From Actinomycetota bacterium (GTDB lineage: Bacteria > Actinomycetota > Acidimicrobiia > Acidimicrobiales > RAAP-2), in contig JAJPJV010000035.1 of NCBI GenBank assembly GCA_021324045.1, positions 1 through 64,000 on the forward strand: a DNA stretch of 64,000 nucleotides. The letters are read 5' to 3'. The notes beneath the pieces were generated by a model. The model saw only the letters and a program-made list of their open reading frames with translations, was not told the origin of the DNA and searched no databases. This document shows positions 7,426 through 18,806 of this stretch, one piece after another; within the stretch, counting starts at the first letter, position 1; each line of letters starts with the position of its first letter. A program made the position numbers and the translations under genes.

Positions 7426-8931
7426 TCAGGCTTCTTCGAGATAATCCCGGAGCAACTGCGCCGCGTCCGGACGGCGCAGCTTGGCGAGCGTCTTTGCCTC
7501 GATCTGGCGCACACGCTCTCTCGTCACGCCGAACGCCCTGCCGACCTCTTCGAGGGTGCGGATCTTGCCATCGTCGAGACCGAACCGCAGGCGAACGACG
7601 TCTTGTTCACGAAGAGAGAGGAACGACAGAGCCTCTTTGACTGCCTGGTCGAGCATGGCCCGCGTGGCGGCGTCGTCAGGAACGATGGCACCTCGATCTT
7701 CGATCGTGTCGCACAAACTGAAGTCCTCCTCGCCACCGATCGGCTGTTCGAGGGATACCGTGTCCTGGTTGATGCGCTGGATCTCGCGGACCCGCTCGAT
7801 GGGGAACTCCACACGTGCGGCGATCTCCTCTGCGCTCGGCTCACGACCGAGCTCTTGGAGCAGCTGTCGCTGTGCCCACATGACCTTGTTGATCGTCTCG
7901 ACCATGTGCACGGGGATTCGTATGGTACGCGCCTGATCGGCAATGGCTCGGGTGATCGCCTGCCGGATCCACCACGTGGCATAGGTCGAGAATTTGAAAC
8001 CCTTCGTGTAGTCGAACTTCTCGACGGCCCGCATCAGGCCGAGATTCCCCTCTTGGATCAGGTCCAAGAAGGCCAATCCTCGATTTCGATACCGCTTGGC
8101 GATCGAGACGACGAGGCGAAGGTTTGCCTCGATCAGTACCTCCTTGGCCTCCTGGCCCAGACGCACCAAACGACGGTCGCGGCGGACCTGGGCGGCACTG
8201 CGCGTTCGTTCGACCCCTGCCTGGCGAGCCGCTTCGTCGGCCGCAAGGCGAGCGGCGGCGGCGTTCCCCCGTTCGATGCGCTTCGCCATGTCGACCTCGA
8301 GCTCGGCACTGAGGAGAGCGACCTTTCCGATCTCCTTGAGGTACGTGTGGACGGCGTCCTCGGAGCCCGCATTCGATTGGTCCCCCCCTCTCAGGCGTCT
8401 CGACCGCGTCACGCCGGCCGCATCGGCCTCGGAGAGCAGGGCCGACGCCCGGTCGTTGGCAGCGTCGAGCGCTGGCGACGCGCCACGCACGAGCCCCGGG
8501 CGGCTCATACCTCGAGCCCTGATGCGAGAGGGATGACGTGGCGCGCCCTCATCGGTGCCGAGCGCGACCAGGTCCTCCCCTCCGTCGAGGACCTGGTCGA
8601 GTCCCCCCGCTGAGGCATCCGGGCTCCCCCCCGCGGCCAGGTCCTCGGAGAACCCCGCTCCTGGCGCCTCGACGAGCTCGATGCCCTCGGCGCGTACCCG
8701 CCGAAGCACATCGTCGATCAGCTCGGGGGTCAGCTCGACGTCCCGTGTCGCTTCGACGAGCTCCTCCTCAGTGAGGACGCCGCGCGCTCGACCGCTCGCG
8801 AGCACCTCTTCAAGCCCGAGCGACGATGCCTCGACCGCGCGGTACGCCCCAGGTTCGGCACCCGGTGCACCCTCCCCGAGCTGGCCTCGAACCCCGCGCC
8901 CTGCATCACCGTGCGGGACCCGCCCGACCAT
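7426..8931 (-). CDS. rpoD: Primary RNA polymerase sigma factor (SigA/RpoD)
   Basis: A 501-residue housekeeping sigma-70 factor. After a long acidic, poorly conserved N-terminus come region 1.2 ([20 protein letters not shown]), region 2 with the core- and -10-binding helix ([40 protein letters not shown]), region 3 ([13 protein letters not shown]) and region 4 with the -35 HTH ([20 protein letters not shown]). I chose ATG 8931 because it overlaps the dnaG stop (TGATG) and has GGAGGTG just upstream. A 10-residue longer frame upstream lacks such a signal. The dnaG-rpoD pair is an ancient macromolecular-synthesis operon arrangement. Confidence 0.96.
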   Translation of the reverse strand: MVGRVPHGDAGRGVRGQLGEGAPGAEPGAYRAVEASSLGLEEVLASGRARGVLTEEELVEATRDVELTPELIDDVLRRVRAEGIELVEAPGAGFSEDLAAGGSPDASAGGLDQVLDGGEDLVALGTDEGAPRHPSRIRARGMSRPGLVRGASPALDAANDRASALLSEADAAGVTRSRRLRGGDQSNAGSEDAVHTYLKEIGKVALLSAELEVDMAKRIERGNAAAARLAADEAARQAGVERTRSAAQVRRDRRLVRLGQEAKEVLIEANLRLVVSIAKRYRNRGLAFLDLIQEGNLGLMRAVEKFDYTKGFKFSTYATWWIRQAITRAIADQARTIRIPVHMVETINKVMWAQRQLLQELGREPSAEEIAARVEFPIERVREIQRINQDTVSLEQPIGGEEDFSLCDTIEDRGAIVPDDAATRAMLDQAVKEALSFLSLREQDVVRLRFGLDDGKIRTLEEVGRAFGVTRERVRQIEAKTLAKLRRPDAAQLLRDYLEEA

Positions 8932-10919
8932 CACACCTCCTGCCGCTTCCCGAGGAGCCACGCTAGCAACCGTCCGCGGGCATCGCTACCATCGCTCGGG
9001 TCCTCAAGATGTGCAAGCCACCGTTGCACTTGCGCTGCCTCAACGGCTCGATCGCGAAACTCCTGTGGCGAAACACGGGCTGCACGTTCGAGATCCACGA
9101 GTGCTCGACGAGCTTGTGCCCGCAAGAGTTGCACGAGGACGGCGTCGACCGGGTCTGCCAGGTCGTCCTTGCCGACCACCGGCTCTTCGACCGCGATGCG
9201 AGCGAGGAGGTCTGCCGCACCCGGTGGCGCCCCTTCGATCGCTCCGTGCAGATCTGCGGCACTAAGCAACGATCGGAAGGCCTCCCGCTGGAGCGGATCG
9301 GCGAAGAGCGCCTCGGCCAGCTCGTCAGCTGCCCCGGCCTCGGCGTCGACGTCGACGAACGCCTCAAGGCCTGCAGCAAACGCTTCCGGGCAATGAACGG
9401 CCAGCCGAAGGGCCTCGAGCCCGGGACGCACACTGGGCTCGATCGGACGAGAGGATCGATCAGCCAGCCTGGCCTCGTCCCCATCGCCTGAGCGGCGCGA
9501 GCTCGCCCGCTTCGGCGCCTCGGCCCTCGAGGTCCTGCGGCGGAGAGCCTCGAGCCGCTGGCGCACCCAGAGCGGATCGATCCGGCAGCGATCCGAGACC
9601 GCCATTGCGTACTGATCCCTGACGAGCACGTCGGGGTGCTCAGCGATCGCCGCGATGGCCTGATCCGCGGCCTTCGCACGGCCCTCTGCCGTCGTGAGCT
9701 GTGCCGTCGCGAAGATCCGATCGATCCTGAACTGCAGGTACGGGCGCGCGTGGGCGATCGCCAGCCGGAGTGCCTCGGGGTCTCGCTCAGCGAGCGCTGC
9801 CGGGTCGGCACCCGCTGGCAGCTCGGCCACCGCGATGTCCACTTCGTGTCGGCGCTCCCACTCGTAGATCCTCGTCATCGCCGCCTGCCCCGCGCTGTCT
9901 GCGTCGTACGCGAGCACGATGCGCTTGGCAAAGTTCCGCAGCAGCGTGAAGTGCTCCTCGCCTAAGGCGGTGCCGCACGTCGCCACGGCACGCGGCACCC
10001 CGGATCGAAAGCACCCGATCACGTCGGTGTAGCCTTCGCAGACCACGACCTCGCCGGTGGCGATGACGTCGTGCTTCGCCCAGTTGAGCCCGTAGAGGGT
10101 GCGGCGTTTCGAATAGATCGCGGTTTCGGGCGAGTTCTTGTACTTCGGCTCGACGCGACGAACCGCGCCATCGTCCCGCCCGCGCTGGGCACGAGACGCG
10201 TCACGATCTGCAGGTCCCACGGACGGTCGGTCTGGCGCTCCGGGTCGTTGCGCGCCCTCCACCTGCTCGGGCAGGATCCGACCGCCGAGTGCGATCGGAC
10301 GGCCCGCGGGATCGAAGATCGGGAAGATGATCCGTGCCCGAAAGGCGTCTTGCTGGCGTCCCCGGCGGTTGATGAAGCCCAGGCCGCTGTTGGTGAACAC
10401 ACGGTCGCTCACCTGCAACGAGCGGCTGAGCGCGTCCCACTCGTCTGGTGCCCAGCCCAGGCGGAACATGCGGACCGTCGAACGGTCGTAGCCGCGCGAG
10501 CGCAGGTAGTCGCGGGCCCGACCTGCCTCCGGCGCCGAGAGCAGCCGCTCGTGATACCACTGGACGGCGCGTTCGATCGCTTCGAGCAGCTCGCCACGAG
10601 CTCGTCTGCGGCCGCCACCCTCGGCATCGTCGTGCAGTACGACGCCAGCCCGGTCGGCGAGCAAACGCACCGCGTCCACGAAGTCGAGGTGCTCGGTCGC
10701 ACGCACGAAGCTGATGGCATCACCGGATGCCTGGCACCCGAAGCAGTAGTAGAGGCCGGCCTCCGGGTTGACGTTGAACGACGGGGTGCGCTCGGCGTGG
10801 AACGGGCACCTGCCCACCCACCGACGTCCCTGCTGGCGCAGCGCGACGTGCTCGCCGATCAGAGCGACGATGTCCGTGGCCGCTCGGACCTGTGCGACCT
10901 CATCGTCAGGGATGGGCAC
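8931..10919 (-). CDS. dnaG: DNA primase
   Basis: A 662-residue DnaG that lays RNA primers at the replication fork. It has an N-terminal zinc-binding domain (CPFHAERTP with CFGCQASGD, residues about 37-65). The catalytic core with a TOPRIM fold carries Glu in [12 protein letters not shown] and Asp residues in [12 protein letters not shown]-terminal helicase-interacting region of ordinary length follows. The central part includes a proline/charged insertion ([18 protein letters not shown]). It is translationally coupled to rpoD downstream through a TGATG overlap. Confidence 0.97.
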   Translation of the reverse strand: MPIPDDEVAQVRAATDIVALIGEHVALRQQGRRWVGRCPFHAERTPSFNVNPEAGLYYCFGCQASGDAISFVRATEHLDFVDAVRLLADRAGVVLHDDAEGGGRRRARGELLEAIERAVQWYHERLLSAPEAGRARDYLRSRGYDRSTVRMFRLGWAPDEWDALSRSLQVSDRVFTNSGLGFINRRGRQQDAFRARIIFPIFDPAGRPIALGGRILPEQVEGAQRPGAPDRPSVGPADRDASRAQRGRDDGAVRRVEPKYKNSPETAIYSKRRTLYGLNWAKHDVIATGEVVVCEGYTDVIGCFRSGVPRAVATCGTALGEEHFTLLRNFAKRIVLAYDADSAGQAAMTRIYEWERRHEVDIAVAELPAGADPAALAERDPEALRLAIAHARPYLQFRIDRIFATAQLTTAEGRAKAADQAIAAIAEHPDVLVRDQYAMAVSDRCRIDPLWVRQRLEALRRRTSRAEAPKRASSRRSGDGDEARLADRSSRPIEPSVRPGLEALRLAVHCPEAFAAGLEAFVDVDAEAGAADELAEALFADPLQREAFRSLLSAADLHGAIEGAPPGAADLLARIAVEEPVVGKDDLADPVDAVLVQLLRAQARRALVDLERAARVSPQEFRDRAVEAAQVQRWLAHLEDPSDGSDARGRLLAWLLGKRQEV

Positions 10920-10962
10920 GCTGCGACGGTACCGCTCGAGGCGGTTCCAGGCTCGCGCTCAC

Positions 10963-13737
10963 TCAGCGGGAAGCAGCGGGCTGGTTGCGCGCCCCGGCGT
11001 GCGGTGCCGCCGCGCCCTTCTCAGTGTGCGCTTCCTTGCCGGCTCCATCGCCCGCCACGACCGACGCCGGCGGCGCTTCCCCGCCAGCGAACCTTCCCCC
11101 GGAAAGGACGGCCTGGGCCGCGGCCAGCCTGGCAATCGGGACACGGAATGGCGAGCAGCTCACGTAGTCGACACCGGCGTCGAAGAACGTTCGGATGGAC
11201 TCCGGGTCACCGCCGTGCTCGCCGCAGACGCCGACCTTGAGCTGCGGCCGCGCCTCCCGCCCGCGGGCCACGCCGGTGCGCACGAGCTCGCCGACGCCGT
11301 CGGCGTCGACCACCTCGAAGGGGTTCCGCGCAAGGAGGCCGAGATCGAGGTATGCCGCCATCAAGCGGCCCTCGACATCGTCCCGGCTGAAGCCGAAGGT
11401 CATCTGGGTGAGGTCGTTGGTCCCGAAGGAGAAGAAATCCGCCCACCGAGCGAGCTCCCCTGCAACGAGCGACGCCCTCGGCGTCTCGATCATCGTGCCG
11501 ATGGTCACCTCCACCGCGCCCTGGGCCTGGTCTCCACCGGCACGCTCGGCGGCGGCCTTGGACACAGCCTCCTCGACCCACTGCCGTGCCAGCGCCAGCT
11601 CGGGGCCACTGACGGTCAGCGGGATCATGATCTCGATGATCGGACGGCCACCTGCGCGGACGCGTTCGTACGCCGCCTCCATGAGGGCCCGGACCTGCAT
11701 CTCGTAGAGACCCGGCTTGAGCACACCCAGCCGGACCCCACGGGTGCCGAGCATGGGGTTCGCCTCGTGCCAGAAGCGGGCAGCGCGCAACAGTGCGGCC
11801 TCGTCTTCGGTCAGGCCAACCGTAGCCTCCTTCACGCTGAGTTCATGGGTCGGAGGGAGGAACTCGTGCAGCGGCGGGTCAAGCAGACGGACGGTCACCG
11901 GGAGGCCGTCCATCGCCTCGAGGATCTCGAGAAAATCGGCACGTTGGACCTCGAGGAGCTCCGCCAGCGCCGCGGACTCCTCTTCCGGGGTCGAAGCCAG
12001 GATCATTCGGCGGACGACCGGGAGCCGGTCCTCACCTAAGAACATGTGCTCCGTGCGGCACAGCCCGATCCCCTCGGCACCCAACGACCGGGCGTTCGCG
12101 GCGTCGGCACCAGTGTCGGCGTTCGCCCGGACGGCGAGGTGACCCTGCCTGATCTCGTCGGCCCAGCCGAGCAAGGTCGTGAACTCGGCAGAGGGTTCGG
12201 CTGGCACGAGCGGCACTCGACCCAAGACGACCGACCCGTCCCCACCGTCGATCGAGAGCCAATCGCCCTCTGCGACGGTGATGTCGCCGACGAAGAAGGC
12301 GTGATCGCTCAATCGCAGCGCTTCGGCGCCGACGACCGCAGGTTTGCCCCAGCCACGCGCCACGACGGCTGCGTGGCTCACGAGTCCGCCGCGTGCCGTC
12401 AGGATGCCTTCGGCTGCCAGCATGCCGTGCACGTCCTCCGGGGAGGTCTCGTTCCGCACGAGAATCACCGGCTCGCCGCGCTCGGCGGCCGCCTTGGCAT
12501 CGTCGGCGGTGAAATAGACGCGGCCCACAGCGGCGCCCGGGGATGCACCCAGTCCACGGGTGATCACAGGGTGGTCCGTGCTGGCGAACTGGGGATGGAG
12601 CACCGCCGCGAGGTGGTCCTCGGTGATGCGGCTCACCGCTTCGGCCTTGGTGAGGGCGATCTCGGGTTCCCTCGTCATCTCCACAGCCATTCGCAACGCC
12701 GCGCGCCCTGTTCGCTTGCCGACCCGTGTCTGGAGCATCCACAACTTGCCTTGCTCGATGGTGAACTCGGTGTCGCACATGTCGCGGTAATGGCGCTCCA
12801 GCCTGGCGAAGATGTCCATCAGCTCGGCGTAGACCTCGGGGAAGCGATGTTCGAGCGCCGAGAGCGGCTCGGTGTTGCGAATCCCGGCGACGACGTCCTC
12901 ACCTTGGGCATTGACGAGGAAGTCCCCGTATGCGCCTCGCGCGCCGGTTGCCGGATCCCGTGTGAACCCGACCCCGGTCCCGGACTGATCGTCGCGATTG
13001 CCGAAGACCATGGCCTGGACGTTCACCGCGGTCCCCAGATCGTGAGGGATTCGCTCTCGTTCGCGATAGGCAACGGCTCGGGGACCGTTCCAGCTCCGGA
13101 AGACGGCTTCGATCGCTCCTCTGAGCTGCTCATCGGGGTCCTGGGGGAAGGGCTTGCCGGTGTGACGGACGACCAGCTGCTGGTAGGAGTTGACGAGGTA
13201 CTTCAACAGCTCGGTGGGTACCCGGGCGTCGGAAGTCGTCCCGGCAAGCTCCTTGGCTGCCTCGAAGAGCGTGTCGAAGGCCTCGGCGGGGATGTCGAGC
13301 ACGATGCGCCCGTACATCGACACGAATCGCCGGTAGGAGTCATAGGCAAAGCGCTCGTCCCCGGTCTGGCGAGCGAGGCCGATGACGGAACGATCGTTGA
13401 GCCCGAGGTTGAGGACGGTGTCCATCATCCCCGGCATGGAAGAACGCGCGCCGGAGCGGACGGACACAAGGAGCGGGTCGTCGGGATCTCCGATCACCTT
13501 CCCCATCGACGCCTCGAGGCGCTGGCGGGCCGCGGCGATCTCGGCGCTCAGACCCTCCGGCCAGCCGCTGGCCATGTATGCCCTGCAAGCGTCCGTCGAG
13601 ATGGTGAAGCCTGGCGGCACCGGCAGGCCAAGGACCGAGGTCATCTCGGCAAGGTTCGCCCCCTTGCCTCCCAGAAGATCTCTCAGTGCCATGGGTGGTT
13701 GCGGGTGAGGGTGGTCGAAGTCGTAGACGTAGGGCAT
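10963..13737 (-). CDS. ppdK: Pyruvate, phosphate dikinase
   Basis: A 924-residue enzyme that interconverts pyruvate, ATP and Pi with PEP, AMP and PPi. An N-terminal ATP-grasp domain begins at LLGGKGANLAEM. The phosphohistidine domain has GGLVSHAAV (catalytic His about residue 460), and the C-terminal PEP/pyruvate TIM barrel ends with VGVCGEHGGDP. The length is usual for PPDK, with about 40 extra low-complexity residues at the C-terminus. I chose ATG 13737 because AAGGTGA lies 5 bases upstream. A GTG at 13746 is possible. It lies 43 bases upstream of dnaG on the same strand. Confidence 0.97.
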   Translation of the reverse strand: MPYVYDFDHPHPQPPMALRDLLGGKGANLAEMTSVLGLPVPPGFTISTDACRAYMASGWPEGLSAEIAAARQRLEASMGKVIGDPDDPLLVSVRSGARSSMPGMMDTVLNLGLNDRSVIGLARQTGDERFAYDSYRRFVSMYGRIVLDIPAEAFDTLFEAAKELAGTTSDARVPTELLKYLVNSYQQLVVRHTGKPFPQDPDEQLRGAIEAVFRSWNGPRAVAYRERERIPHDLGTAVNVQAMVFGNRDDQSGTGVGFTRDPATGARGAYGDFLVNAQGEDVVAGIRNTEPLSALEHRFPEVYAELMDIFARLERHYRDMCDTEFTIEQGKLWMLQTRVGKRTGRAALRMAVEMTREPEIALTKAEAVSRITEDHLAAVLHPQFASTDHPVITRGLGASPGAAVGRVYFTADDAKAAAERGEPVILVRNETSPEDVHGMLAAEGILTARGGLVSHAAVVARGWGKPAVVGAEALRLSDHAFFVGDITVAEGDWLSIDGGDGSVVLGRVPLVPAEPSAEFTTLLGWADEIRQGHLAVRANADTGADAANARSLGAEGIGLCRTEHMFLGEDRLPVVRRMILASTPEEESAALAELLEVQRADFLEILEAMDGLPVTVRLLDPPLHEFLPPTHELSVKEATVGLTEDEAALLRAARFWHEANPMLGTRGVRLGVLKPGLYEMQVRALMEAAYERVRAGGRPIIEIMIPLTVSGPELALARQWVEEAVSKAAAERAGGDQAQGAVEVTIGTMIETPRASLVAGELARWADFFSFGTNDLTQMTFGFSRDDVEGRLMAAYLDLGLLARNPFEVVDADGVGELVRTGVARGREARPQLKVGVCGEHGGDPESIRTFFDAGVDYVSCSPFRVPIARLAAAQAVLSGGRFAGGEAPPASVVAGDGAGKEAHTEKGAAAPHAGARNQPAASR

Positions 13738-13788
13738 CGCATTCACCTTAGATTCACCGGGCCCGCCCCGATCCCCGCCAACCAGCGC

Positions 13789-15132
13789 TCAGCAGTGCTC
13801 GGTGCGGGCTTGCAGCTCGGCGACGACGGAGTCGATCGGTACCCGTACCTGCTCTGTGGTGTCTCGATCGCGAATCGTGACGGCGCGGTCTTCGAGCGAC
13901 TTGAAGTCGACGGTCACGCACCAGGGCGTCCCGATCTCGTCTTGACGCCGGTACCGGCGGCCGATCGACTGGGTGACGTCGTAGTCCACCATGAAGCACG
14001 GCTGCAACGCCGCGACCACGGCCTCGGAGAGCTCGGTCAGCGCCTCCTTCTTCGACAGCGGCAGCACGGCGACCTGGTAGGGGGCGAGCCGCCAGTGCAA
14101 TCGCAGCACGGTGCGAGGTTCGCCGGCAACCTCGTCCTCGTCATAGGCGGCGAGGAGGAAGGCCATCATCGTTCGCGTCGCCCCGGCCGCCGGCTCGATC
14201 ACATAGGGGTAGTAGCGCTCGCCGCTGGCCTGGTCGAAGTACTCAAGCCGGGTACCCGAAGCTTCGCCGTGAGCACGGAGATCGAAATCGGTTCGATTCG
14301 CCACCCCTTCGAGCTCGTCCCATCCCCACGGGAACAAGAACTCGATGTCTGCGGTGGCCACCGAGTAGTGCGAGAGCTCGTCGGCGCCGTGATGCCGGAT
14401 CCGAAGCTTGCGCTCAGGGATGCCGAGCTCGACGTACCAGCGGAAGCGCTCTTCGAGCCAGTACTGGAACCACCGGTCGGCTTCTGCCGGCGGAACGAAG
14501 TACTCCATCTCCATCTGCTCGAATTCTCGGGTTCGGAACACGAAGTTCTGTGGGGTGATCTCGTTGCGGAAGGACTTGCCGACTTGCGCGATGCCGAACG
14601 GCGGAGACAGGCGCATCGTGTTCAACACGTTCGCGAAATTGATGAACATTCCCTGCGCGGTCTCCGGACGGAGGTAGGCGACCGCGCCCTCGTCCTCGAT
14701 CGGCCCGGCGTGCGTCTTGAACAAAAGGTTGAAGGCGCGTGCCTCGGTCAGGTCGCGCGATCCACAGTTCGGACAGACCCCGGCGATCTTGTCGGCCCTC
14801 CAACGTTCGTGACAACTCCGACACTCGACCAAGGGGTCGGCGAATTGGCGCAGATGTCCTGAGGCGGCCCAGACCGCAGGCGGCGACAAGATCGCCGCAT
14901 CGAGTCCGACGACCTCCCTGCGGAGCTGGACCATGGATCGCCACCAAGCCGCCTTCACGTTCCGCAAGAGGTTGACTCCGAGCGGACCGTAGTCGTAGGT
15001 GGAGCGAAAGCCCCCGTAGATCTCCGCTGAGGGGAACACAAAGCCTCGTCGTTTACAGAGGTTGACGACCTTGTCGAAGAGGTTGTCCGCGGACGCCTCC
15101 AGGTCGTCCTCCCGCTTCTCCGCCGGGGTCAT
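13789..15132 (-). CDS. glyS: Glycyl-tRNA synthetase (dimeric type)
   Basis: A class II aminoacyl-tRNA synthetase of the single-chain (alpha2) type, charging tRNA-Gly. It begins with KRRGFVFPSAEIYGGFRSTY, has the zinc-type knuckle VECRSCHERWRAD...CPNCG, class II motif 2 (FRNEITPQNFVFRTREFEQM) and motif 3-like APYQVAVLPLSKK, then a C-terminal anticodon-binding domain. About 447 residues is normal. ATG 15132 is preferred over GTG 15153. Neither has a strong ribosome-binding site. Confidence 0.96.
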   Translation of the reverse strand: MTPAEKREDDLEASADNLFDKVVNLCKRRGFVFPSAEIYGGFRSTYDYGPLGVNLLRNVKAAWWRSMVQLRREVVGLDAAILSPPAVWAASGHLRQFADPLVECRSCHERWRADKIAGVCPNCGSRDLTEARAFNLLFKTHAGPIEDEGAVAYLRPETAQGMFINFANVLNTMRLSPPFGIAQVGKSFRNEITPQNFVFRTREFEQMEMEYFVPPAEADRWFQYWLEERFRWYVELGIPERKLRIRHHGADELSHYSVATADIEFLFPWGWDELEGVANRTDFDLRAHGEASGTRLEYFDQASGERYYPYVIEPAAGATRTMMAFLLAAYDEDEVAGEPRTVLRLHWRLAPYQVAVLPLSKKEALTELSEAVVAALQPCFMVDYDVTQSIGRRYRRQDEIGTPWCVTVDFKSLEDRAVTIRDRDTTEQVRVPIDSVVAELQARTEHC

Positions 15133-15183
15133 CGCCGCAGGATACCGGGCCACGCAGGCCCAAGGGACCGGGAGCCTTGCTCC

Positions 15184-15918
15184 CTACAGCGCTGCGCCCG
15201 TCCGAACGCTTCGGAGGCGGCGATCCAGGTGGCTCTCGATCGCCTCGGTCGCCAGCTGCCCCACTTCCTCTGCGCAGGGCGGTGCCGGCTCCCTCAGGAC
15301 CCTACCGAGCTCCCCCCCCAGGATCCGGCGCATGAGGGCCAGTGCAGGAGCGCTCATCGACCGCCCCCTTCGGCAGCTGCGGCACAAGGCGCCTCCTTCG
15401 TGGAGATCGAAGGCGACGAGCCCCCCCTCGGCCTCGGGACGACCGCACGCCGCACAGACGTCGAGAATCGGTGCCGCACCCTCGAGCGCCAGCACCTTCA
15501 AGAAGAAGGCCGGCGCCACCAGGATCGGGTTGGAGCTCCGCTCCGCCAAGACCCCGAGCGCCCGGAGCAGCATCCGATACAGCCGGGGATCGGGATGCTG
15601 GTCCTGGGCAAGCTGATCGACCACCTCGAGCATCGAGAACGCCCTGGAGAGCCGCTCGAGATCCTCGCGGATCGTCCAGAACTGGTCGACAACTTCGACC
15701 TGGTTGACGATGTCCAGCTCTCCCCTACCCCGCCACAAGAGCAGCGCCACGTGGCTGAGCGGCTCGAGTCGCGCGCCGAACTTGCTCGAGGTGCGGCGAA
15801 CCCCCTTGGCGACCGCACGGACCTTCCCGTGAGCTTCGGTGAGCATCACGACGATGCGGTCCGCCTCGCCGAGCCGATAGGTGCGAAGGACGATCCCGGT
15901 GTCACGGAACAGGCTCAT
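15184..15918 (-). CDS. recO: DNA repair protein RecO
   Basis: A 244-residue RecO, which loads RecA in the RecFOR recombination pathway. It has an N-terminal OB fold (TGIVLRTYRLGEADRIVVML), then KGVRRTSSKFGARLEPLS. A zinc-finger region has the four cysteines of CAACGRPEAEGG...CRSCRRGR (the last pair about residue 180). ATG 15918 follows a GGAGGGGG stretch about 14 bases upstream. It lies between uppS and glyS on the same strand, as in other actinobacteria. Confidence 0.95.
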   Translation of the reverse strand: MSLFRDTGIVLRTYRLGEADRIVVMLTEAHGKVRAVAKGVRRTSSKFGARLEPLSHVALLLWRGRGELDIVNQVEVVDQFWTIREDLERLSRAFSMLEVVDQLAQDQHPDPRLYRMLLRALGVLAERSSNPILVAPAFFLKVLALEGAAPILDVCAACGRPEAEGGLVAFDLHEGGALCRSCRRGRSMSAPALALMRRILGGELGRVLREPAPPCAEEVGQLATEAIESHLDRRLRSVRTGAAL

Positions 15919-15967
15919 CGTGACCCGCCCCCTCCTGCAGCAAAGGCACCACCGCTGACCATCAACC

Positions 15968-16693
15968 TCACGCCGTCACGCCACCGTAGCGGCGGTGCCG
16001 CCGCTGATACTCGGCGATGGCCTCGTAGAGGTGGTGGCTCCGGAAATCGGGCCACAGCACCTCGGAAAAGACGAGCTCGCTGTACGCAAGCTGCCAGAGC
16101 AAGAAATTGGAGATCCGGTACTCTCCCGACGTTCGGATGACGAGGTCGGGATCGGGCATGTCGGGCCAGTAGAGGTGCCGGCGGATCGCCCGCTCGTCGA
16201 TCTTGTGATCGGCGACCCCGTCGGAGACGAGTGCCCGCACCGCATCCACGATCTCCGCACGGCCTCCGTAGTTGAAGGCCAGGGTGAGGGTCATTCGGCG
16301 GTTCCCCTCGGTGAGCGACGTCGCCTCCTCCATCGCCCGCAGCACCCGGCGCGGGACTCGCCAATCACGTCGACCGGCGAAGCGGATACGGACGCCCTTT
16401 GCGTTGAGCTCGTCTCGCCGCCGCAGCAAGAGCGTCTCGTTGAAGTGCATGAGGAAGCGAACCTCTTCCGGTGGACGGCGCCAGTTCTCGGTTGAAAAGG
16501 CGTAGACGGTGAGCCAGCGAAGCCCGATGTCCAACGCGCCGTTGACCACGTCGAAGAGCGCCTCCTCGCCAGCGATGTGTCCCTCGGTCCTCGGCAGGCC
16601 GCGTCGACGGGCCCAGCGACCATTGCCGTCCATGACGCAGGCCACGTGCAAGGGAATTCGAGCAGGGTCGAGTGCGGCCTGTGTGGACACCAC
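15968..16693 (-). CDS. uppS: Undecaprenyl (isoprenyl) diphosphate synthase
   Basis: A cis-prenyltransferase making the C55 lipid carrier for cell-wall synthesis. The signature VMDGNGRWARRRG contains the catalytic Asp; YAFSTENW, DLVIRTSGEYRISNFLLWQ and YSELVF are the other conserved blocks. The start is uncertain. GTG 16693 gives about 241 residues, and a TTG at 16723 would add 10. It faces the DinG-like helicase gene head to head with only about 30 bases between likely starts, so the two promoters must overlap the coding ends. Confidence 0.95.
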   Translation of the reverse strand: MVSTQAALDPARIPLHVACVMDGNGRWARRRGLPRTEGHIAGEEALFDVVNGALDIGLRWLTVYAFSTENWRRPPEEVRFLMHFNETLLLRRRDELNAKGVRIRFAGRRDWRVPRRVLRAMEEATSLTEGNRRMTLTLAFNYGGRAEIVDAVRALVSDGVADHKIDERAIRRHLYWPDMPDPDLVIRTSGEYRISNFLLWQLAYSELVFSEVLWPDFRSHHLYEAIAEYQRRHRRYGGVTA

Positions 16694-16724
16694 AGCGAAA
16701 CTACCGCCCGCTACGGTCGTCAAG

Positions 16725-18806
16725 GTGGTCGATCCACCGGGCCCAGTCGCGAGTGCCTCCGAGCCTGCCTCCGTCGGTTCGCTCGACGACGCCCTCGATG
16801 CCGTCGTCAGGTCGTTGCCAGGGGGCGGCGAGGAGCGCCCAGGTCAGCGCGAGATGGCCCACGCCGTCGCTCTGGCGCTCGATGTGGGACGGCACCTCAT
16901 CGTGCAGGCGGGCACCGGGACCGGCAAGTCCATCGCCTACCTCGTCCCGCTCGTGCGTTCCAAACAACGCGTCGTGGTCGCGACCGCGACCAAGGCACTC
17001 CAGGACCAGCTGGCGAGGAAGGACCTACCCATCCTGAGCGAAGCCCTTGGCGACCGGTTCGCCTTCGCGGTCCTCAAGGGCCGGAACAACTACCTCTGCA
17101 GACAGCGTGTCCGGGAGCTGCTCGATGGCCTCGGGCAGCAGCGCCTCGACGCCACGTCCCCCTTCGGGGAACCGGAGCGCACGGCTTCTTCGTCAAAGGA
17201 GGGGTCCGGTCAACGCCACGCGGTGGCCGACGAGCTTCGCCGGATCGTGGCATGGGCCGAGGAGACCGAGACCGGCGACCGTGCGGACCTGCCGTTCGAG
17301 CCCGGCGCACGCAGCTGGTCCATGGTCAGTGTCGGACCCCGCGAATGCCCCGGGGCCTTCCACTGCCCCTCGGGATCCTCGTGCTTCGCCGAGGCGGCCC
17401 GCGCCAGGGCAGCAACCGCCAACGTCGTCGTGGTGAACATGCACCTGTACGGTGCGCACCTCGCCAGCGGGGTCCCGGTCCTTCCGGAGCACGACGCAGT
17501 GGTGTTCGATGAGGTACACGAGCTCGAGGACGTGATGACCTCGAGCCTGGGCGTCGAGATCCCACCAATGCGCTTCCGGGCGCTCGGGATCCTGTGCCGC
17601 CCGCTCATCGGCGCCGAGGACCCCTCGGTGGCCCATGACGTCACCGACCTCGGCGACCGGCTCCAGGCAGCCCTCGAGGGCCGGGTCGGCACCCGATTGC
17701 TGGCGGGCCCCTCCGGCGCCGACGCCGGGCTTCGGGACCTGCTCACACTCGCTGCTTCGCGGCTCGAGCGACTGGCGAGACGGCTGAGCGACGAGGAGCG
17801 CCGCCAGCGGTCCCTGGCGCCGATGACCGACGTGGCGGGCGGGACCGACGGCGCTCGCGCACGCGCCCAGGTCTCGGCCGCACACCTCATCGAAGACGTT
17901 CACCGCTTGAGCGATCCCAACCCTGCGGAGGTCGTATGGGTCGACGGGTCCCGGCATGCACCTGTCCTGCGACTGTCGCCCATCGCGGTCGGTGAGCAGT
18001 TGGCGGAGCGGCTCTGGAAACGAACGACCGCCGTGTTGACCAGCGCCACGATCCCACCAGGGCTCGCGGAGCGCCTCGGGATCCCTGCATCCGACGTCGA
18101 CCACCTCGTGGTCTCGAGCCCGTTCGATTACCGCGCCAACTCCGTGCTCTACGTCCCGCGCCACATGCCCGATCGTCGACTCGCCGAATCCGAACCTGCC
18201 CTCCACGAGGAGCTGGAGTTCTTGATCCGTGCGGCCGGGGGACGAACGCTCGCGCTGTTCACGAGCTGGCGTGCGACCGAGCTGGCGGCCGGCGTGCTCT
18301 CCGAGCGGCTGCCCTATCGGGTGCTGGTACAAGGTGAGCTCCCCAAACCCCTCTTGCTGCGACGCTTCGCCGAGGAGGAGACCTCGTGTCTGTTTGCGAC
18401 GCTGGGCTTCTGGCAAGGGGTCGACGTTCCTGGTCGCTCGCTGCTGCTCGTCACGCTCGACCGGCTCCCCTTCCCGCGCCCGGGCGACCCCTTGACCGAT
18501 GCCCGCCGTGAGCGGGCCGGGGAGGGAGCCTTCCGGCTCGTCGACCTCCCTCGTGCGGCGACGCTGCTCGCCCAAGGTGCAGGCCGCCTCATCCGCACCG
18601 CCTCGGACTGTGGGGTCGTCGCGGTGCTCGATTCACGGCTGGCGACCGCCAGCTACCGGGGAGTGCTGCTCGGCGTGTTCCCGCCGATGCGTCGCACCCA
18701 CGACCGCCGTCTAGTCGCCACGTTGCTCGGCCAATGGTCAGGACGTGACCGTTCCCCCGAGGCGACCACCGCGCCAGCCGACTCGGCATCCCCCCGACGT
18801 CAGTAA
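16725..18806 (+). CDS. DinG/XPD-family ATP-dependent helicase
   Basis: A superfamily 2 DNA helicase of about 693 residues. Walker A is AGTGTGKS (residues 62-69), the Walker B box is [10 protein letters not shown], and motif VI is AQGAGRLIR. Four cysteines lie between motifs Ia and II (NNYLCRQR, then [16 protein letters not shown]), as in XPD/DinG enzymes with a 4Fe-4S cluster. The frame is open upstream to 16509, but that part is antisense to uppS and not conserved. GTG 16725 is the most likely start, without a clear ribosome-binding site. Its last 7 bases overlap the end of era, which converges on it. It probably resolves structured DNA during repair. Confidence 0.9.
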   Translation: MVDPPGPVASASEPASVGSLDDALDAVVRSLPGGGEERPGQREMAHAVALALDVGRHLIVQAGTGTGKSIAYLVPLVRSKQRVVVATATKALQDQLARKDLPILSEALGDRFAFAVLKGRNNYLCRQRVRELLDGLGQQRLDATSPFGEPERTASSSKEGSGQRHAVADELRRIVAWAEETETGDRADLPFEPGARSWSMVSVGPRECPGAFHCPSGSSCFAEAARARAATANVVVVNMHLYGAHLASGVPVLPEHDAVVFDEVHELEDVMTSSLGVEIPPMRFRALGILCRPLIGAEDPSVAHDVTDLGDRLQAALEGRVGTRLLAGPSGADAGLRDLLTLAASRLERLARRLSDEERRQRSLAPMTDVAGGTDGARARAQVSAAHLIEDVHRLSDPNPAEVVWVDGSRHAPVLRLSPIAVGEQLAERLWKRTTAVLTSATIPPGLAERLGIPASDVDHLVVSSPFDYRANSVLYVPRHMPDRRLAESEPALHEELEFLIRAAGGRTLALFTSWRATELAAGVLSERLPYRVLVQGELPKPLLLRRFAEEETSCLFATLGFWQGVDVPGRSLLLVTLDRLPFPRPGDPLTDARRERAGEGAFRLVDLPRAATLLAQGAGRLIRTASDCGVVAVLDSRLATASYRGVLLGVFPPMRRTHDRRLVATLLGQWSGRDRSPEATTAPADSASPRRQ

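Noticed and set aside
12046-14862. Plus-strand open frame of about 938 codons opposite ppdK and glyS
   Set aside because: Crosses two well supported genes on the other strand, with no start signal or domain.
16509-16724. Upstream extension of the DinG-like gene
   Set aside because: Antisense to the conserved uppS coding region, composition unlike a helicase N-terminus.
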